13,767 nt of DNA, taken from contig CAYUBT010000064.1 of assembly GCA_964443055.1 (NCBI GenBank), positions 1-13,767 on the forward strand, in the 5' to 3' direction. The notes beneath the pieces were generated by a model that searched no databases, was not told where the DNA came from, and saw only the letters and a program-made list of their open reading frames with translations. Position numbers and translations under genes: made by a program. The stretch is from JADYZU01 sp964443055. Its GTDB lineage: Bacteria > Pseudomonadota > Alphaproteobacteria > Rhodobacterales > Rhodobacteraceae. Below, piece by piece: positions 1 to 6,962 of this stretch; within the stretch, counting starts at the first letter, position 1; each line of letters opens with the position of its first letter.

Positions 1-236
1 ATCTTGCAACGCTCTGGTCGCGCGTGCGCCACCGCGACACGCGCCCGCTGCTGCAGACTGCTGACCCCCATGCGACGCTGGCCGCGCTCTATGAGCAGCG
101 CGTGCCGGTCTATGCGCTGGCTGAATTGCACGTGAAGGTCGCGCCCCATTACAGCGTGAACGAGACAGCCGATCGCGCCCTGACGGCGCTGGCCGCACGC
201 GAGGACATCCTGAAGGTCGAGGAGGACGCGCCATGA
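1..236 (+). CDS. aroK: Shikimate kinase, C-terminal fragment (cut by window start)
   Basis: The reading frame is open from base 3 (Leu-Ala-Thr-Leu-Trp...) to a TGA at 234-236, so this is the last 77 or so residues of a gene that begins upstream. The segment LWSRVRHRDTRPLL followed by a helix ending YALAE is typical of the lid and C-terminal region of AroK, including the arginines that bind shikimate and nucleotide. The enzyme phosphorylates shikimate with ATP in the cytoplasm, a late step toward chorismate. The stop overlaps the aroB start in an ATGA arrangement, so the two are almost certainly co-translated. The aroK-aroB pairing is common in proteobacteria and supports the call. The P-loop half lies outside the window and cannot be checked. 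Confidence 0.88.
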   Translation, partial: LATLWSRVRHRDTRPLLQTADPHATLAALYEQRVPVYALAELHVKVAPHYSVNETADRALTALAAREDILKVEEDAP

Positions 237-1369
237 GAACGGTGCATGTCGACCTGCCGGGCCGGGAATACGAGATCCTGATCGGTGCCGGGCTGATTGC
301 CGAGGCCGGGCGCCACCTTGCCCCGCACCTGCGCCGCCCGCGCGTGGCGGTGCTGACCGAGGAACACGTCGCCGCCCTGCATCTGCCGACACTGGCCGGG
401 GCGCTCGACCGGGCCGGGATCGCGCATGAGGTGCTCGTCCTGCCTGCGGGCGAGGGCACGAAGGGCTGGGACAATCTCATCCGCGCCGTCGAATGGCTGC
501 TGGCCGGAAAGTTCGAGCGCGGTGACCTCGTCATTGCCTTTGGCGGCGGGGTGATCGGCGATCTTGCGGGATTCGCCGCAGCCATTAGCCGGCGCGGCAT
601 GCGCTTCGCGCAGATTCCGACCTCGCTTCTGGCGCACGTGGACCGTTACGTGGGCGGCAAGACCGGAATCAAAACCCCGCAGGGCAAGAATCACGACGGG
701 GACTATCATCAGCCGGTGCTGGTCCTTGCCGATATCGGGCTGCTTTCGACCCTGCCCGGACGCGACTTCCGCGCGGGATATGGCGAGGTGATGAAATACG
801 GGGCCCTGGGTGACGAGGCGTTCTTCACCTGGCTCGAGGAGCACGGGCCACGCCTGCGCGAGGACGAGGATGCGCTGATCCATGCCGTCGCCCGCTCCTG
901 CGAGATGAAGGCGGGAATCGTGCAGCGCGACGAATTCGAGACGGGTGAGCGCGCGCTCCTGAACCTCGGCCATACGTTCGGCCATGCGCTCGAGGCGGCG
1001 ACCGGCTATTCCGACCGGCTGCTCCATGGCGAGGGCGTGGCGCTCGGCTGCGTGCTGGCCTTCGACCTCTCGGCGCGGCTCGGACTCTGTTCGCAAGAGG
1101 AACCCTCACGCCTGCGCGCGCATCTGGAGCAGATGGGAATCGCCCCGGACCTTGACGGCATTCCGGGCGAGTTGCCCGGTGCCGAGGGACTCATGGCCCT
1201 GATGGCCCAGGACAAGAAGGTTCTTGCCGGACAGATGCGTTTCGTGCTCGCGCGCGGAATCGGCCGGAGCTTCGTGACGGCAGATGTGCCGCAGGAGGAG
1301 GTGCGTGCACTTCTGGAAGATGCGCTGGCGGCAAGGGGCGGGCAGGAGGCTTGGCCCCCCGGCGCATAG
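233..1369 (+). CDS. aroB: 3-dehydroquinate synthase
   Basis: A 378-residue protein, the usual bacterial length, that would convert DAHP to 3-dehydroquinate using NAD and a divalent metal. Family landmarks are present: PAGEGTK (71-77), the nucleotide-binding GGGVIGDLAGF (104-114), VGGKTG (140-145), GKN (151-153), GYGEVMKYG (182-190), LLNLGHTFGHALEAATGYS (242-260), LLHGEGVA (263-270) and AQDKK (325-329). Expected metal ligands are E185, H247 and H265. The likely catalytic or substrate residues D137, K143, K152, N153, K188, R240 and N244 are kept. The ATG start at 233 overlaps the aroK stop by four bases. The odd feature is residues 135-158: the usual Asp-Ser-Ser after the PTSLL loop reads Asp-Arg-Tyr, and the usual Leu-Ile-Gly-Ala-Phe after GKN reads His-Asp-Gly-Asp-Tyr. 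The fold and family are certain; full activity is less so. Confidence 0.95.
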   Translation: MRTVHVDLPGREYEILIGAGLIAEAGRHLAPHLRRPRVAVLTEEHVAALHLPTLAGALDRAGIAHEVLVLPAGEGTKGWDNLIRAVEWLLAGKFERGDLVIAFGGGVIGDLAGFAAAISRRGMRFAQIPTSLLAHVDRYVGGKTGIKTPQGKNHDGDYHQPVLVLADIGLLSTLPGRDFRAGYGEVMKYGALGDEAFFTWLEEHGPRLREDEDALIHAVARSCEMKAGIVQRDEFETGERALLNLGHTFGHALEAATGYSDRLLHGEGVALGCVLAFDLSARLGLCSQEEPSRLRAHLEQMGIAPDLDGIPGELPGAEGLMALMAQDKKVLAGQMRFVLARGIGRSFVTADVPQEEVRALLEDALAARGGQEAWPPGA

Positions 1370-1400
1370 GCGCCCGCCCCCTGGATATTTTGAAGGAAAG

Positions 1401-1419
1401 GGAAAGCGGGTCGCTTTCC
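1401..1419. terminator. Hairpin between convergent aroB and Rid gene
   Basis: GGAAAGCG (1401-1408) and CGCTTTCC (1412-1419) form a perfect 8-bp stem around the loop GGT. It lies in the 64-base gap between the ends of two convergent genes, 31 bases after the aroB stop. Read on the minus strand the stem is followed by a pyrimidine-rich CTTTCCTTC stretch, and on the plus strand by TCTCT. Neither side has a strong T run, so it may be a weak bidirectional intrinsic terminator. Confidence 0.55.
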
Positions 1420-1433
1420 TCTCTGGTTGCCGG

Positions 1434-1781
1434 TCAGACGACGGCTGTGACCATGATCTCGACCAGATAGCCGGGGGTCGCGAGCTTTGCCTCGCCGCAC
1501 CAGCGCGCGGGCGGATTGCCGGGTGCGACCCAGGCGTCCCAGACTTTGTTCATCTCGGCGAAATCGGCCATGTCGGCCAGCCAGATCTGCGTCGTGAGCA
1601 GGCGGGTCTTGTCGGTTCCGGCCTCGGCCAGAAGGGCGTCGATGGAGGCAAGCGTATCCTCGGTCTGCTGGCGCACCGACGCGCCTTCGGTGCCGACCTG
1701 CCCGGCCAGATAGGCCACGCCGTTGTGAATCACGACCTGCGACATGCGGGGGCCGGGCTTGATGCGGGTGATCTCGCTCAT
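1434..1781 (-). CDS. Rid-family (YjgF/YER057c/UK114) enamine/imine deaminase-like protein
   Basis: A 115-residue protein of typical Rid length. It has the family pattern of an N-terminal strand with AGQVG (26-30), a central IWLADMADFAEMNKVW (66-81), and the C-terminal PPARWCGEAKLA. R93, C95 and E108 have the same spacing as the active-site R105, C107 and E120 of E. coli RidA, so deaminase activity on reactive enamine/imine intermediates is plausible. The substrate and Rid subgroup cannot be fixed from sequence alone. I chose the second of two in-frame ATGs (1781) because an AGGAG sits six bases upstream of it; the first ATG (1787) directly abuts that AGGAG. The gene is convergent with aroB and follows the hydrolase-like gene on the same strand after 60 bases. 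Confidence 0.88.
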   Translation of the reverse strand: MSEITRIKPGPRMSQVVIHNGVAYLAGQVGTEGASVRQQTEDTLASIDALLAEAGTDKTRLLTTQIWLADMADFAEMNKVWDAWVAPGNPPARWCGEAKLATPGYLVEIMVTAVV

Positions 1782-1787
1782 CGTCAT

Positions 1788-1792
1788 CTCCT
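1788..1792 (-). promoter_or_regulatory. Ribosome binding site deciding the Rid gene start
   Basis: The minus strand reads AGGAG immediately before ATGACGATG. The spacing is zero bases to the first ATG and six to the second, so initiation at 1781 is favoured. Confidence 0.6.
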
Positions 1793-1841
1793 GTATGAAC
1801 TGCCCCGGCCCTATCGGAAGGCAGGCATGAAGGAAAGCAGA

Positions 1842-3083
1842 TCAGCCCGCCGTTGACCTGTAGCGCGACACCGCCCTCGTGATGCGTGACCGCGAGGGTG
1901 CGCGGCCTGCGAAGCGTTCTCCCAGCGTCACGGGGCCGGCGGTGATGCGGAAATAGTCATAGTCGCCGGGAAGGTCGAAGGCGCAGAGATACTGGAAATG
2001 CAGGCGGAAGAACCGCCGCCGCAGCTCCTGCCAGCGTTCGGGCGAGAGCGTCTTGCTGAAGGCGGCCGAGAGGACCAGGGGCCAGCGCTGCCCCTCGGGT
2101 GCCACGCCCGAGACCGCTACGGGATCGCAGAGCGCGAAGGTGCAGCCGTCGCCCGGGGCGCTGACATCGACCCAGGTGAGTTCGTCGCGCATCGAGAGAA
2201 AGGCGAGGTCCGCGCGCAGGCTGTGCGCGTCGGGCAGGAAGGAGACCATCGGCACCACCTGCCCAAGGCTGAGGAAGGACAGCGCCGGACCCTGCACGGG
2301 CACCGGTCCCGAGCGGATCAGATCGGCCAGGATGCTCACCCCCAGATGTGCGCCCGAGGAATGGCCGACGACCAGAACTTCGTCGATATCCTCCTGCAGC
2401 GCGGCGGCGATCCGGTCGCGGAAGATGACCAGCCGCTCCTGCATTGCGGGGGGCCAGGCCCCGCGCAGGCTCGCGGTATGGGCATAATCATGCATCAGAT
2501 ACCAGGCGTAGACCTTCCCGTCATGTCGGCGAAACCAGCGCAGGACAAGGATGACTGCGGCCAGGGCAACGGCGAGCGCAGGCAGCCAGCGCAGGGCGGA
2601 GGGGGGTAGAAGCCAGCCCCAGAGCGCAAGGACGGCCCATGCCGAGAGCGCCCCCGCCGTCAGCGCCGCGAGCCCCTGCAGAAGCAGCACGGCGACTGGA
2701 TAGAGCGCGGCGATCACCGGGCCCTTGCGCAGCCGCATCAGCCGGAACAGCGCGCCCGAGCCGATATAGGTCCAGGCGGTGCGCATCAGTTGCAGATAGG
2801 TCGCGCCGATGGAGTCGGACATCGATTCGCGCACGATATCCGACCAGGTGAGGACATCGACCTCGGTCTCGACCCGCGCACCCTCCTGCGCGGAGGTCAC
2901 GCGCCAGCCATAGGCATCGGTGCCGCGCCGCCCCTCGAGCGCGATCTCGTAGCCCGAAATTCCGGCCTGCGCCGCGCCCTCCTTGCGGTAGAGTTCGCGG
3001 TAGCGGCGGGGGTGAATCGGGTCATAGCCGGGGATGTAGAACATCCGCCGCCTGCGCACCCGTCCCTGTTCACGCATCGTCAT
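1842..3083 (-). CDS. Membrane-associated alpha/beta-hydrolase-like protein, function unknown
   Basis: A 413-residue protein that I do not recognise as a named family. An arginine-rich N-terminus (7-13) is followed by FYIPGYDP (15-22). A soluble segment follows, then two strongly hydrophobic stretches (about 122-158 and 167-182) that should form a membrane hairpin, then a second soluble part. That part contains VLVVGHSSGAHLG (236-248), a classic GxSxG nucleophile elbow with S242 as the candidate nucleophile. Acid and histidine partners cannot be assigned with confidence; D301, D320, D371 or D374 and H362 are candidates. FYIPGYDP may be the first strand and oxyanion loop, with the hairpin inserted between it and the elbow. 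The open frame extends upstream to 3155, but that extension runs into the palindromic repeat and lacks family-like sequence. I chose the ATG at 3083, preceded by a purine-rich AGGGCGGGG; 3077 is an alternative. It could be a lipase or esterase, or an inactive homologue. Confidence 0.75.
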   Translation of the reverse strand: MTMREQGRVRRRRMFYIPGYDPIHPRRYRELYRKEGAAQAGISGYEIALEGRRGTDAYGWRVTSAQEGARVETEVDVLTWSDIVRESMSDSIGATYLQLMRTAWTYIGSGALFRLMRLRKGPVIAALYPVAVLLLQGLAALTAGALSAWAVLALWGWLLPPSALRWLPALAVALAAVILVLRWFRRHDGKVYAWYLMHDYAHTASLRGAWPPAMQERLVIFRDRIAAALQEDIDEVLVVGHSSGAHLGVSILADLIRSGPVPVQGPALSFLSLGQVVPMVSFLPDAHSLRADLAFLSMRDELTWVDVSAPGDGCTFALCDPVAVSGVAPEGQRWPLVLSAAFSKTLSPERWQELRRRFFRLHFQYLCAFDLPGDYDYFRITAGPVTLGERFAGRAPSRSRITRAVSRYRSTAG

Positions 3084-3146
3084 GGCCCCGCCCTGCCACG
3101 CTTTCACGGCGGAAATAAGCCAGCATGCGGTCCCAGGCGGCGCAAA

Positions 3147-3229
3147 CCCCGTCATTGCAAGGAGCCGAAGGCACGCGGCAAGCCAGAATGCCGGGCATCC
3201 GGGCCGCCTCGCTCACGCTCGCAATGACA
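3147..3229. repeat. Palindromic intergenic repeat, copy 1
   Basis: GTCATTGC (3151-3158) pairs with GCAATGAC (3221-3228), bracketing about 62 bases of partly self-complementary, GC-rich sequence. It matches, with a few differences, the reverse complement of the copy at 11313-11406; shared blocks include GTCATTGCAAGGAG, CGCGGCAAG, ATCCGGG and ACGCTCGCAATGAC. It sits between the divergent hydrolase-like and transglycosylase genes and codes for nothing recognisable. It resembles the widespread REP-like elements that begin CGTCATTGCGAG in proteobacterial genomes. Confidence 0.8.
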
Positions 3230-3248
3230 GGAGCCGGGCACGAAAGCG

Positions 3249-3277
3249 CTGGAAAATTCCGGCGCGATGGCTAGAGT
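3249..3277 (+). promoter_or_regulatory. Candidate promoter of the lytic transglycosylase gene
   Basis: CTGGAA (3249-3254) and TAGAGT (3272-3277) are separated by 17 bases and resemble housekeeping -35 and -10 boxes. Transcription would start near 3284, about 23 bases before the ATG. This is a visual match only. Confidence 0.4.
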
Positions 3278-3306
3278 CCCCGCCGTGACGATCAGCCGGG
3301 TTCAAG

Positions 3307-3888
3307 ATGAAAGCCGTTACCCTCGCCGCTTCTTTCGCTCTCGTCGCCGCAATGGCGCAGGCCGACAGCGTCTCGACCATGAACCGCAGTGCGTTGTTCG
3401 CGTCGCAGCTTTCCGTGCTCGACGGCCGCGCGGCCCAGCAATACAACAGTTCCGTGCGCCTGCAGCCGCCCGCGATCGAGGTGCCGCCGCCCCCGGGCAG
3501 CGTGCCCGCATGGCGGGGCAGCTATTCGGGTCCGTGGCTCGATGTCGCCCGTTCGGCGGCTCTGCGCCACGGCGTGCCCGAGGATCTGTTCCTGCGGCTC
3601 GTGCAGCAGGAGTCGGGCTGGAACACCGGTGCGGTGTCGCACAAGGGAGCGATCGGCCTCGCGCAGCTCATGCCGGGGACCGCGGCTTCGCTGGGCGTCG
3701 ATGCCGCCGATCCCGAGGCCAATCTCGATGGCGGTGCGCGTTACCTGCGTCGTCAGTTCGACCGTTTCGGAAGCTGGCCGCTTGCGCTCGCAGCATATAA
3801 TGCCGGGCCCGAGGCGGTGCAGCAATATGGCGGCATCCCCCCCTATGCCGAGACACAGGGCTATGTGCTGGCGATCTGGGGATCGTAA
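3307..3888 (+). CDS. Secreted lytic transglycosylase (SLT domain)
   Basis: A 193-residue protein with a signal peptide (MKAVTLAASFALVAAMAQA, about 1-19), a low-complexity proline-rich linker (54-67) and a compact SLT/goose-lysozyme-type domain (about 76-190). Hallmarks are the catalytic glutamate E102 in QQESGWN, GAIGLAQLMPGTA (114-126), NLDGGARYLRRQ (139-150), ALAAYNAGP (160-168) and a closing PPYAETQGYV (178-187). It should cleave the MurNAc-GlcNAc bond of peptidoglycan in the periplasm with formation of 1,6-anhydro-MurNAc. Transglycosylases of this size often act in wall remodelling or in making room for envelope machines, but no partner genes here say which. It stands alone between a divergent upstream gene and convergent rsmA, so it is probably monocistronic. 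Confidence 0.92.
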   Translation: MKAVTLAASFALVAAMAQADSVSTMNRSALFASQLSVLDGRAAQQYNSSVRLQPPAIEVPPPPGSVPAWRGSYSGPWLDVARSAALRHGVPEDLFLRLVQQESGWNTGAVSHKGAIGLAQLMPGTAASLGVDAADPEANLDGGARYLRRQFDRFGSWPLALAAYNAGPEAVQQYGGIPPYAETQGYVLAIWGS

Positions 3889-3891
3889 GGA

Positions 3892-3910
3892 CTTCATGCG
3901 CTGCATGAAG
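3892..3910. terminator. Hairpin between the convergent transglycosylase gene and rsmA
   Basis: CTTCATGC (3892-3899) and GCATGAAG (3903-3910) form a perfect 8-bp stem with the loop GCT, three bases after the transglycosylase stop and 20 bases before the rsmA end. There is no T run on either side, so intrinsic termination would be weak. It may instead protect 3' ends. Confidence 0.45.
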
Positions 3911-3930
3911 ATGGCAGGCCAGCCGATTGA

Positions 3931-4782
3931 TCAGGGTTGATGATCCTCCAGCGCCCGCGTGATCGCGCAGAAGCCTTCGACCCCGACCCGTTCGGCTCGT
4001 TCGGTGGGCGCGATCCCGACCTCCTGCAGGATGTCCTCGATCTGCGGATGCAGGCCGCGCAGGCTTGCCCGCAGCATCTTGCGCCGCTGGCCGAAGGCGG
4101 CACCCGTGACGCGTGCGAGCATGTCGGCACCGGCCGGGTAACGCGGTTCGGGAAGGGCGGTCAGATGCACGACCGCCGATGACACTTTGGGCGGCGGCAC
4201 GAAGGCCGTGGGGGGCAGGTCGAGGACGATCCGCGCGTCCGTGCGCCATTGGGCAAGGATCGAAAGCCGCCCATAGGCGCGTGATCCGGGCTGTGCCACG
4301 ATCCGCTCTGCCACTTCACGCTGGAACATCAGCGTGAGCGAGGCCCAGAAGGGCGGCCAGCCGGTCGGCGTGAGCCAGCGGACCAGAAGTTCGGTGCCGA
4401 TATTGTAAGGCAGGTTGGCGCAGATGCGGATCGGCGGGCTCAGGCCGTGGGCGAGCGGGTCCACCTCCAGCGCATCGCCTTCAACCACCTCCAGCCGCCC
4501 CGGATAATGTGCCGCGATCTGCGCCAGCGCGGGCAGGCAGCGCGCGTCCTTCTCGATGGCCAGCACGCGCCGCGCACCCTCCATCAGCAGGCCGCGGGTG
4601 AGACCGCCAGGGCCGGGGCCGACCTCGATGATGTCGGCATTTGCCAGATCACCCGCTGCCCGGGCGATTCGGGCGGTCAGGTTCAGATCAAGGATGAAGT
4701 TCTGGCCAAGCGCCTTCTTTGCGCCGAGTCCATGCGCCGCGATCACCTCGCGCAGGGGCGGCAATCCGTCGGCTGCGCTCAT
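3931..4782 (-). CDS. rsmA: 16S rRNA (adenine 1518/1519-N6)-dimethyltransferase
   Basis: A 283-residue KsgA/RsmA enzyme that uses S-adenosylmethionine to dimethylate two adjacent adenines in helix 45 of 16S rRNA during late small-subunit assembly. Visible motifs are KKALGQNFILD (22-32), the SAM-binding EVGPGPGGLTRG (53-64), the acidic AIEKDARC (75-82), EGDAL (101-105) and the catalytic NLPYNIGTELL (123-133). The C-terminal part has FGQRRKMLRASL and PTERAE, typical of this family. It is the last gene of the lpt cluster. Its ATG overlaps the pdxA stop by four bases, so it is translationally coupled. The same surA-pdxA-rsmA order occurs in E. coli. Confidence 0.97.
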   Translation of the reverse strand: MSAADGLPPLREVIAAHGLGAKKALGQNFILDLNLTARIARAAGDLANADIIEVGPGPGGLTRGLLMEGARRVLAIEKDARCLPALAQIAAHYPGRLEVVEGDALEVDPLAHGLSPPIRICANLPYNIGTELLVRWLTPTGWPPFWASLTLMFQREVAERIVAQPGSRAYGRLSILAQWRTDARIVLDLPPTAFVPPPKVSSAVVHLTALPEPRYPAGADMLARVTGAAFGQRRKMLRASLRGLHPQIEDILQEVGIAPTERAERVGVEGFCAITRALEDHQP

Positions 4783-5747
4783 GCCCCCTGCCGCGTCCGT
4801 GCCATGGAACCGGCCATGCGGATGGCGGCGATCATGCTTGTCGGATCGGCCCGGCCCTGTCCGGCGATGTCGAAGGCCGTGCCATGGTCGGGCGAGGTGC
4901 GGATGAAGGGCAGGCCGAGCGTCACGTTCACGCCGCCTGCGAAATCAACGGTTTTTAGCGGGATCAGCGCCTGGTCGTGATACATGCAGACAGCCACGTC
5001 GTAGCGCGTGCGGGCGGCGGGGTGGAACATCGTGTCGGCGGGCAGCGGGCCGGTGATATCGTGCCCTTCGACGCGCAGGGCCTCCAACACGGGACCGATG
5101 AGGGTGATCTCCTCCTCCCCCATCCGCCCGCCTTCGCCCGCATGCGGGTTGAGCCCGGCGACGGCGATACGCGGGCGAGGGATGGCAAGATCGCGTTGCA
5201 GGCCGCGCGCCGTCAGCGTGATTGTCTCGCGCAGAAGGCCGGGGGTCAGGGCGTCCGGCACGTCCCGCAGCGGGATGTGGATCGTGACGGGCACGACCCG
5301 CAGCCCTTCGCCCGCGAGCATCATCGCCACCGGCACGCCGCCCGCCAGATGGGCGAGAAATTCCGTATGGCCGGGAAAAGCGAATCCCGCGCCATCGGCC
5401 AGGGCCTTCTTGTGGATCGGCGCGGTGACGAGCGCGCTGGCGCGGCCCTGAAGGCAAAGCTCCACCCCCTCGCGAATCGCGGCGACGACATGGGGCGCAT
5501 GGCGCCGATCGGGGCGGCCGGGGATAGCCGGTGCGCCGAAGTCGCGGGCGAGAACCGGGAGGATGCCCGGTGGCACGTCATCGGCCTGGTCCGGTGTGGC
5601 AATGATCTGATGCGCCACATCAGGGGGCAGGTGGCGCGGGTCGCCGATCAGGGCGAGAGCCACCTCTCCCGCCAGCGCCTGCGCCGCGCGCGCCGTCACT
5701 TCCGGTCCGATCCCGGCGGGTTCCCCGCAGGAGACGAGGATCGTCAT
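4779..5747 (-). CDS. pdxA: 4-hydroxythreonine-4-phosphate dehydrogenase
   Basis: A 322-residue PdxA, which oxidises 4-phosphohydroxy-L-threonine with NAD in the DXP-dependent pyridoxal phosphate pathway. It starts MTILVSCGEPAGIGPE, the family's N-terminal signature. The metal-binding histidines H157, H202 (in NPHAGE) and H257 (in YHDQALIP) have exactly the spacing of H166, H211 and H266 in E. coli PdxA. H127-T128 (GHTEF) match its substrate-binding pair. The C-terminal region TSPDHGTAFDIAG (284-296) is also canonical. A longer open frame runs upstream to 5882 but only shadows the surA end; the ATG at 5747 overlaps the surA TGA by four bases, which decides the start. Confidence 0.97.
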   Translation of the reverse strand: MTILVSCGEPAGIGPEVTARAAQALAGEVALALIGDPRHLPPDVAHQIIATPDQADDVPPGILPVLARDFGAPAIPGRPDRRHAPHVVAAIREGVELCLQGRASALVTAPIHKKALADGAGFAFPGHTEFLAHLAGGVPVAMMLAGEGLRVVPVTIHIPLRDVPDALTPGLLRETITLTARGLQRDLAIPRPRIAVAGLNPHAGEGGRMGEEEITLIGPVLEALRVEGHDITGPLPADTMFHPAARTRYDVAVCMYHDQALIPLKTVDFAGGVNVTLGLPFIRTSPDHGTAFDIAGQGRADPTSMIAAIRMAGSMARTRQGA

Positions 5748-6940
5748 TCGCCGACGATCACCGCCGCCGCGCGCAGGTCCTGCACCAGCGCATCGGCATG
5801 ACCCTGCAGCCTTTCGCCACGGATGCTGTTGGCCACATCCTCGCGACTCACGTCCACGGCGGGGACCGGGGTGCGACTGCACAGCATGATGACGCGCACG
5901 CCCTGGCTGCCGGGCCCGGCGAGCGTGATGGAAATCTCGTCACGATCAAGCCGCGCGAGTTCGAGCGCCACGTCCTGAGGAATCTGCGCGGGCGCAAGTT
6001 CCTGCCGCTCGAGCCGTTCGTGCGGCAGGCCGCGGGCCACGCCGTAAAGATCGTCGCAGGTGTCGACACGTCCCGCGACGCGCGCCGCCTCGTCGCGGTC
6101 GGCGGCGTGGAAGATGGCGTAATCGACCCGTGCGATCTCGGCGGGGACATGCGCGCCTTCGCGGACCGCCCGCATCTGGAAGAGGGCGACCGCGCCCTCG
6201 ATGGGGATGGGCGGCGTCACCTCGCCGGGCGCGAGGCCGAGGATCAGCCCGTGCAGCGCGGGCGGGAGGTTCGCAAGCGGCATCCAGTCGATCCGCCCGC
6301 CTGCATCACGCGAGGGCAGGGCCGAATACTGGCGCGCGGCGGCCTCGAACGCGCCCTGCGTAGTATAGCCGGAAATCTGCCGGGCCAGCGCCTCGATCCG
6401 CGCTGCCTCGGGCGGAGGTGCGGGGATGATGATCTCGCTCAGGAGCACCTGAATCCCGGAAATCGTGCGGCCCATCCCGTCGAGCGCCAGGTCGATGTCG
6501 GCCTCGGAGACGGTGACGCGCGAGTTGAAGCGGGCGCGGACATAGTCGCGCCAGGCGACGTTGACGGCGACGTAATCGCGCATCGTCTCCTGATCGACGC
6601 CCATCTGCACCAGCGTGCCGAGAAACTGGTCGAGCGGCAGACTGGCGCGGGCGGCGAATTCCTCCATCGCCCGGGCAAGCCCCTCCTCGGTGAGGACGAC
6701 ACCCGAACGGTCGAGTTCCTGCTGTTTAAGCCGTTCCTCGACAAGCTGGGTGCGGGCAAGGCGGGGCAGGTCGCCGGGGGTGCGGAAGGCTTCGAGCAGG
6801 CGGATGCGCTGCTCGATCTCGTAGCCCGTCACCGCGCGGTCGTTCACGGTGATGACCGGCGAGAACATGCCTTGTGCCACTGCCGCCCCGGTGAACAGCG
6901 CCAGCGCTGCCGCCATGATCAGCCCTGCCAGATGTCGCAT
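5744..6940 (-). CDS. surA: SurA-type periplasmic chaperone / peptidyl-prolyl isomerase
   Basis: A 398-residue exported protein with a clear signal peptide (about 1-23, ending AAVAQG). A SurA-like N-terminal chaperone region follows (VITVNDRAVTGYEIEQR at 29-45, then helices to about 150). One parvulin-like domain spans about 165-260, with SEIIIP, YSALPSRDAGGRIDWM and LGLAPGEVTPPI as typical segments. E. coli SurA has two parvulin domains, so this is the shorter arrangement common in alphaproteobacteria. The likely role is folding outer-membrane proteins, including its neighbour LptD. The frame is open upstream to a GTG at 6973, but an ATG at 6940 with GGAGAG six bases away and an immediate signal peptide is far better. 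It begins 22 bases after lptD ends. Confidence 0.9.
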   Translation of the reverse strand: MRHLAGLIMAAALALFTGAAVAQGMFSPVITVNDRAVTGYEIEQRIRLLEAFRTPGDLPRLARTQLVEERLKQQELDRSGVVLTEEGLARAMEEFAARASLPLDQFLGTLVQMGVDQETMRDYVAVNVAWRDYVRARFNSRVTVSEADIDLALDGMGRTISGIQVLLSEIIIPAPPPEAARIEALARQISGYTTQGAFEAAARQYSALPSRDAGGRIDWMPLANLPPALHGLILGLAPGEVTPPIPIEGAVALFQMRAVREGAHVPAEIARVDYAIFHAADRDEAARVAGRVDTCDDLYGVARGLPHERLERQELAPAQIPQDVALELARLDRDEISITLAGPGSQGVRVIMLCSRTPVPAVDVSREDVANSIRGERLQGHADALVQDLRAAAVIVGE

Positions 6941-6946
6941 CCGTCT

Positions 6947-6952
6947 CTCTCC
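6947..6952 (-). promoter_or_regulatory. Ribosome binding site deciding the surA start
   Basis: The minus strand carries GGAGAG six bases before the ATG at 6940. The ten-base run GGAGAGAGAC recurs at the same distance before pepA (11471-11480). Confidence 0.6.
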
Positions 6953-6962
6953 ACCCGGTCCC

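Noticed and set aside
149..1500. Minus-strand open frames opposite aroB
   Set aside because: No family resemblance, while aroB on the plus strand has full family motifs.
3084..3155. N-terminal extension of the hydrolase-like gene to 3155
   Set aside because: The extra 24 residues overlap the edge of the palindromic repeat and lack a ribosome site; the start near 3083 fits better.
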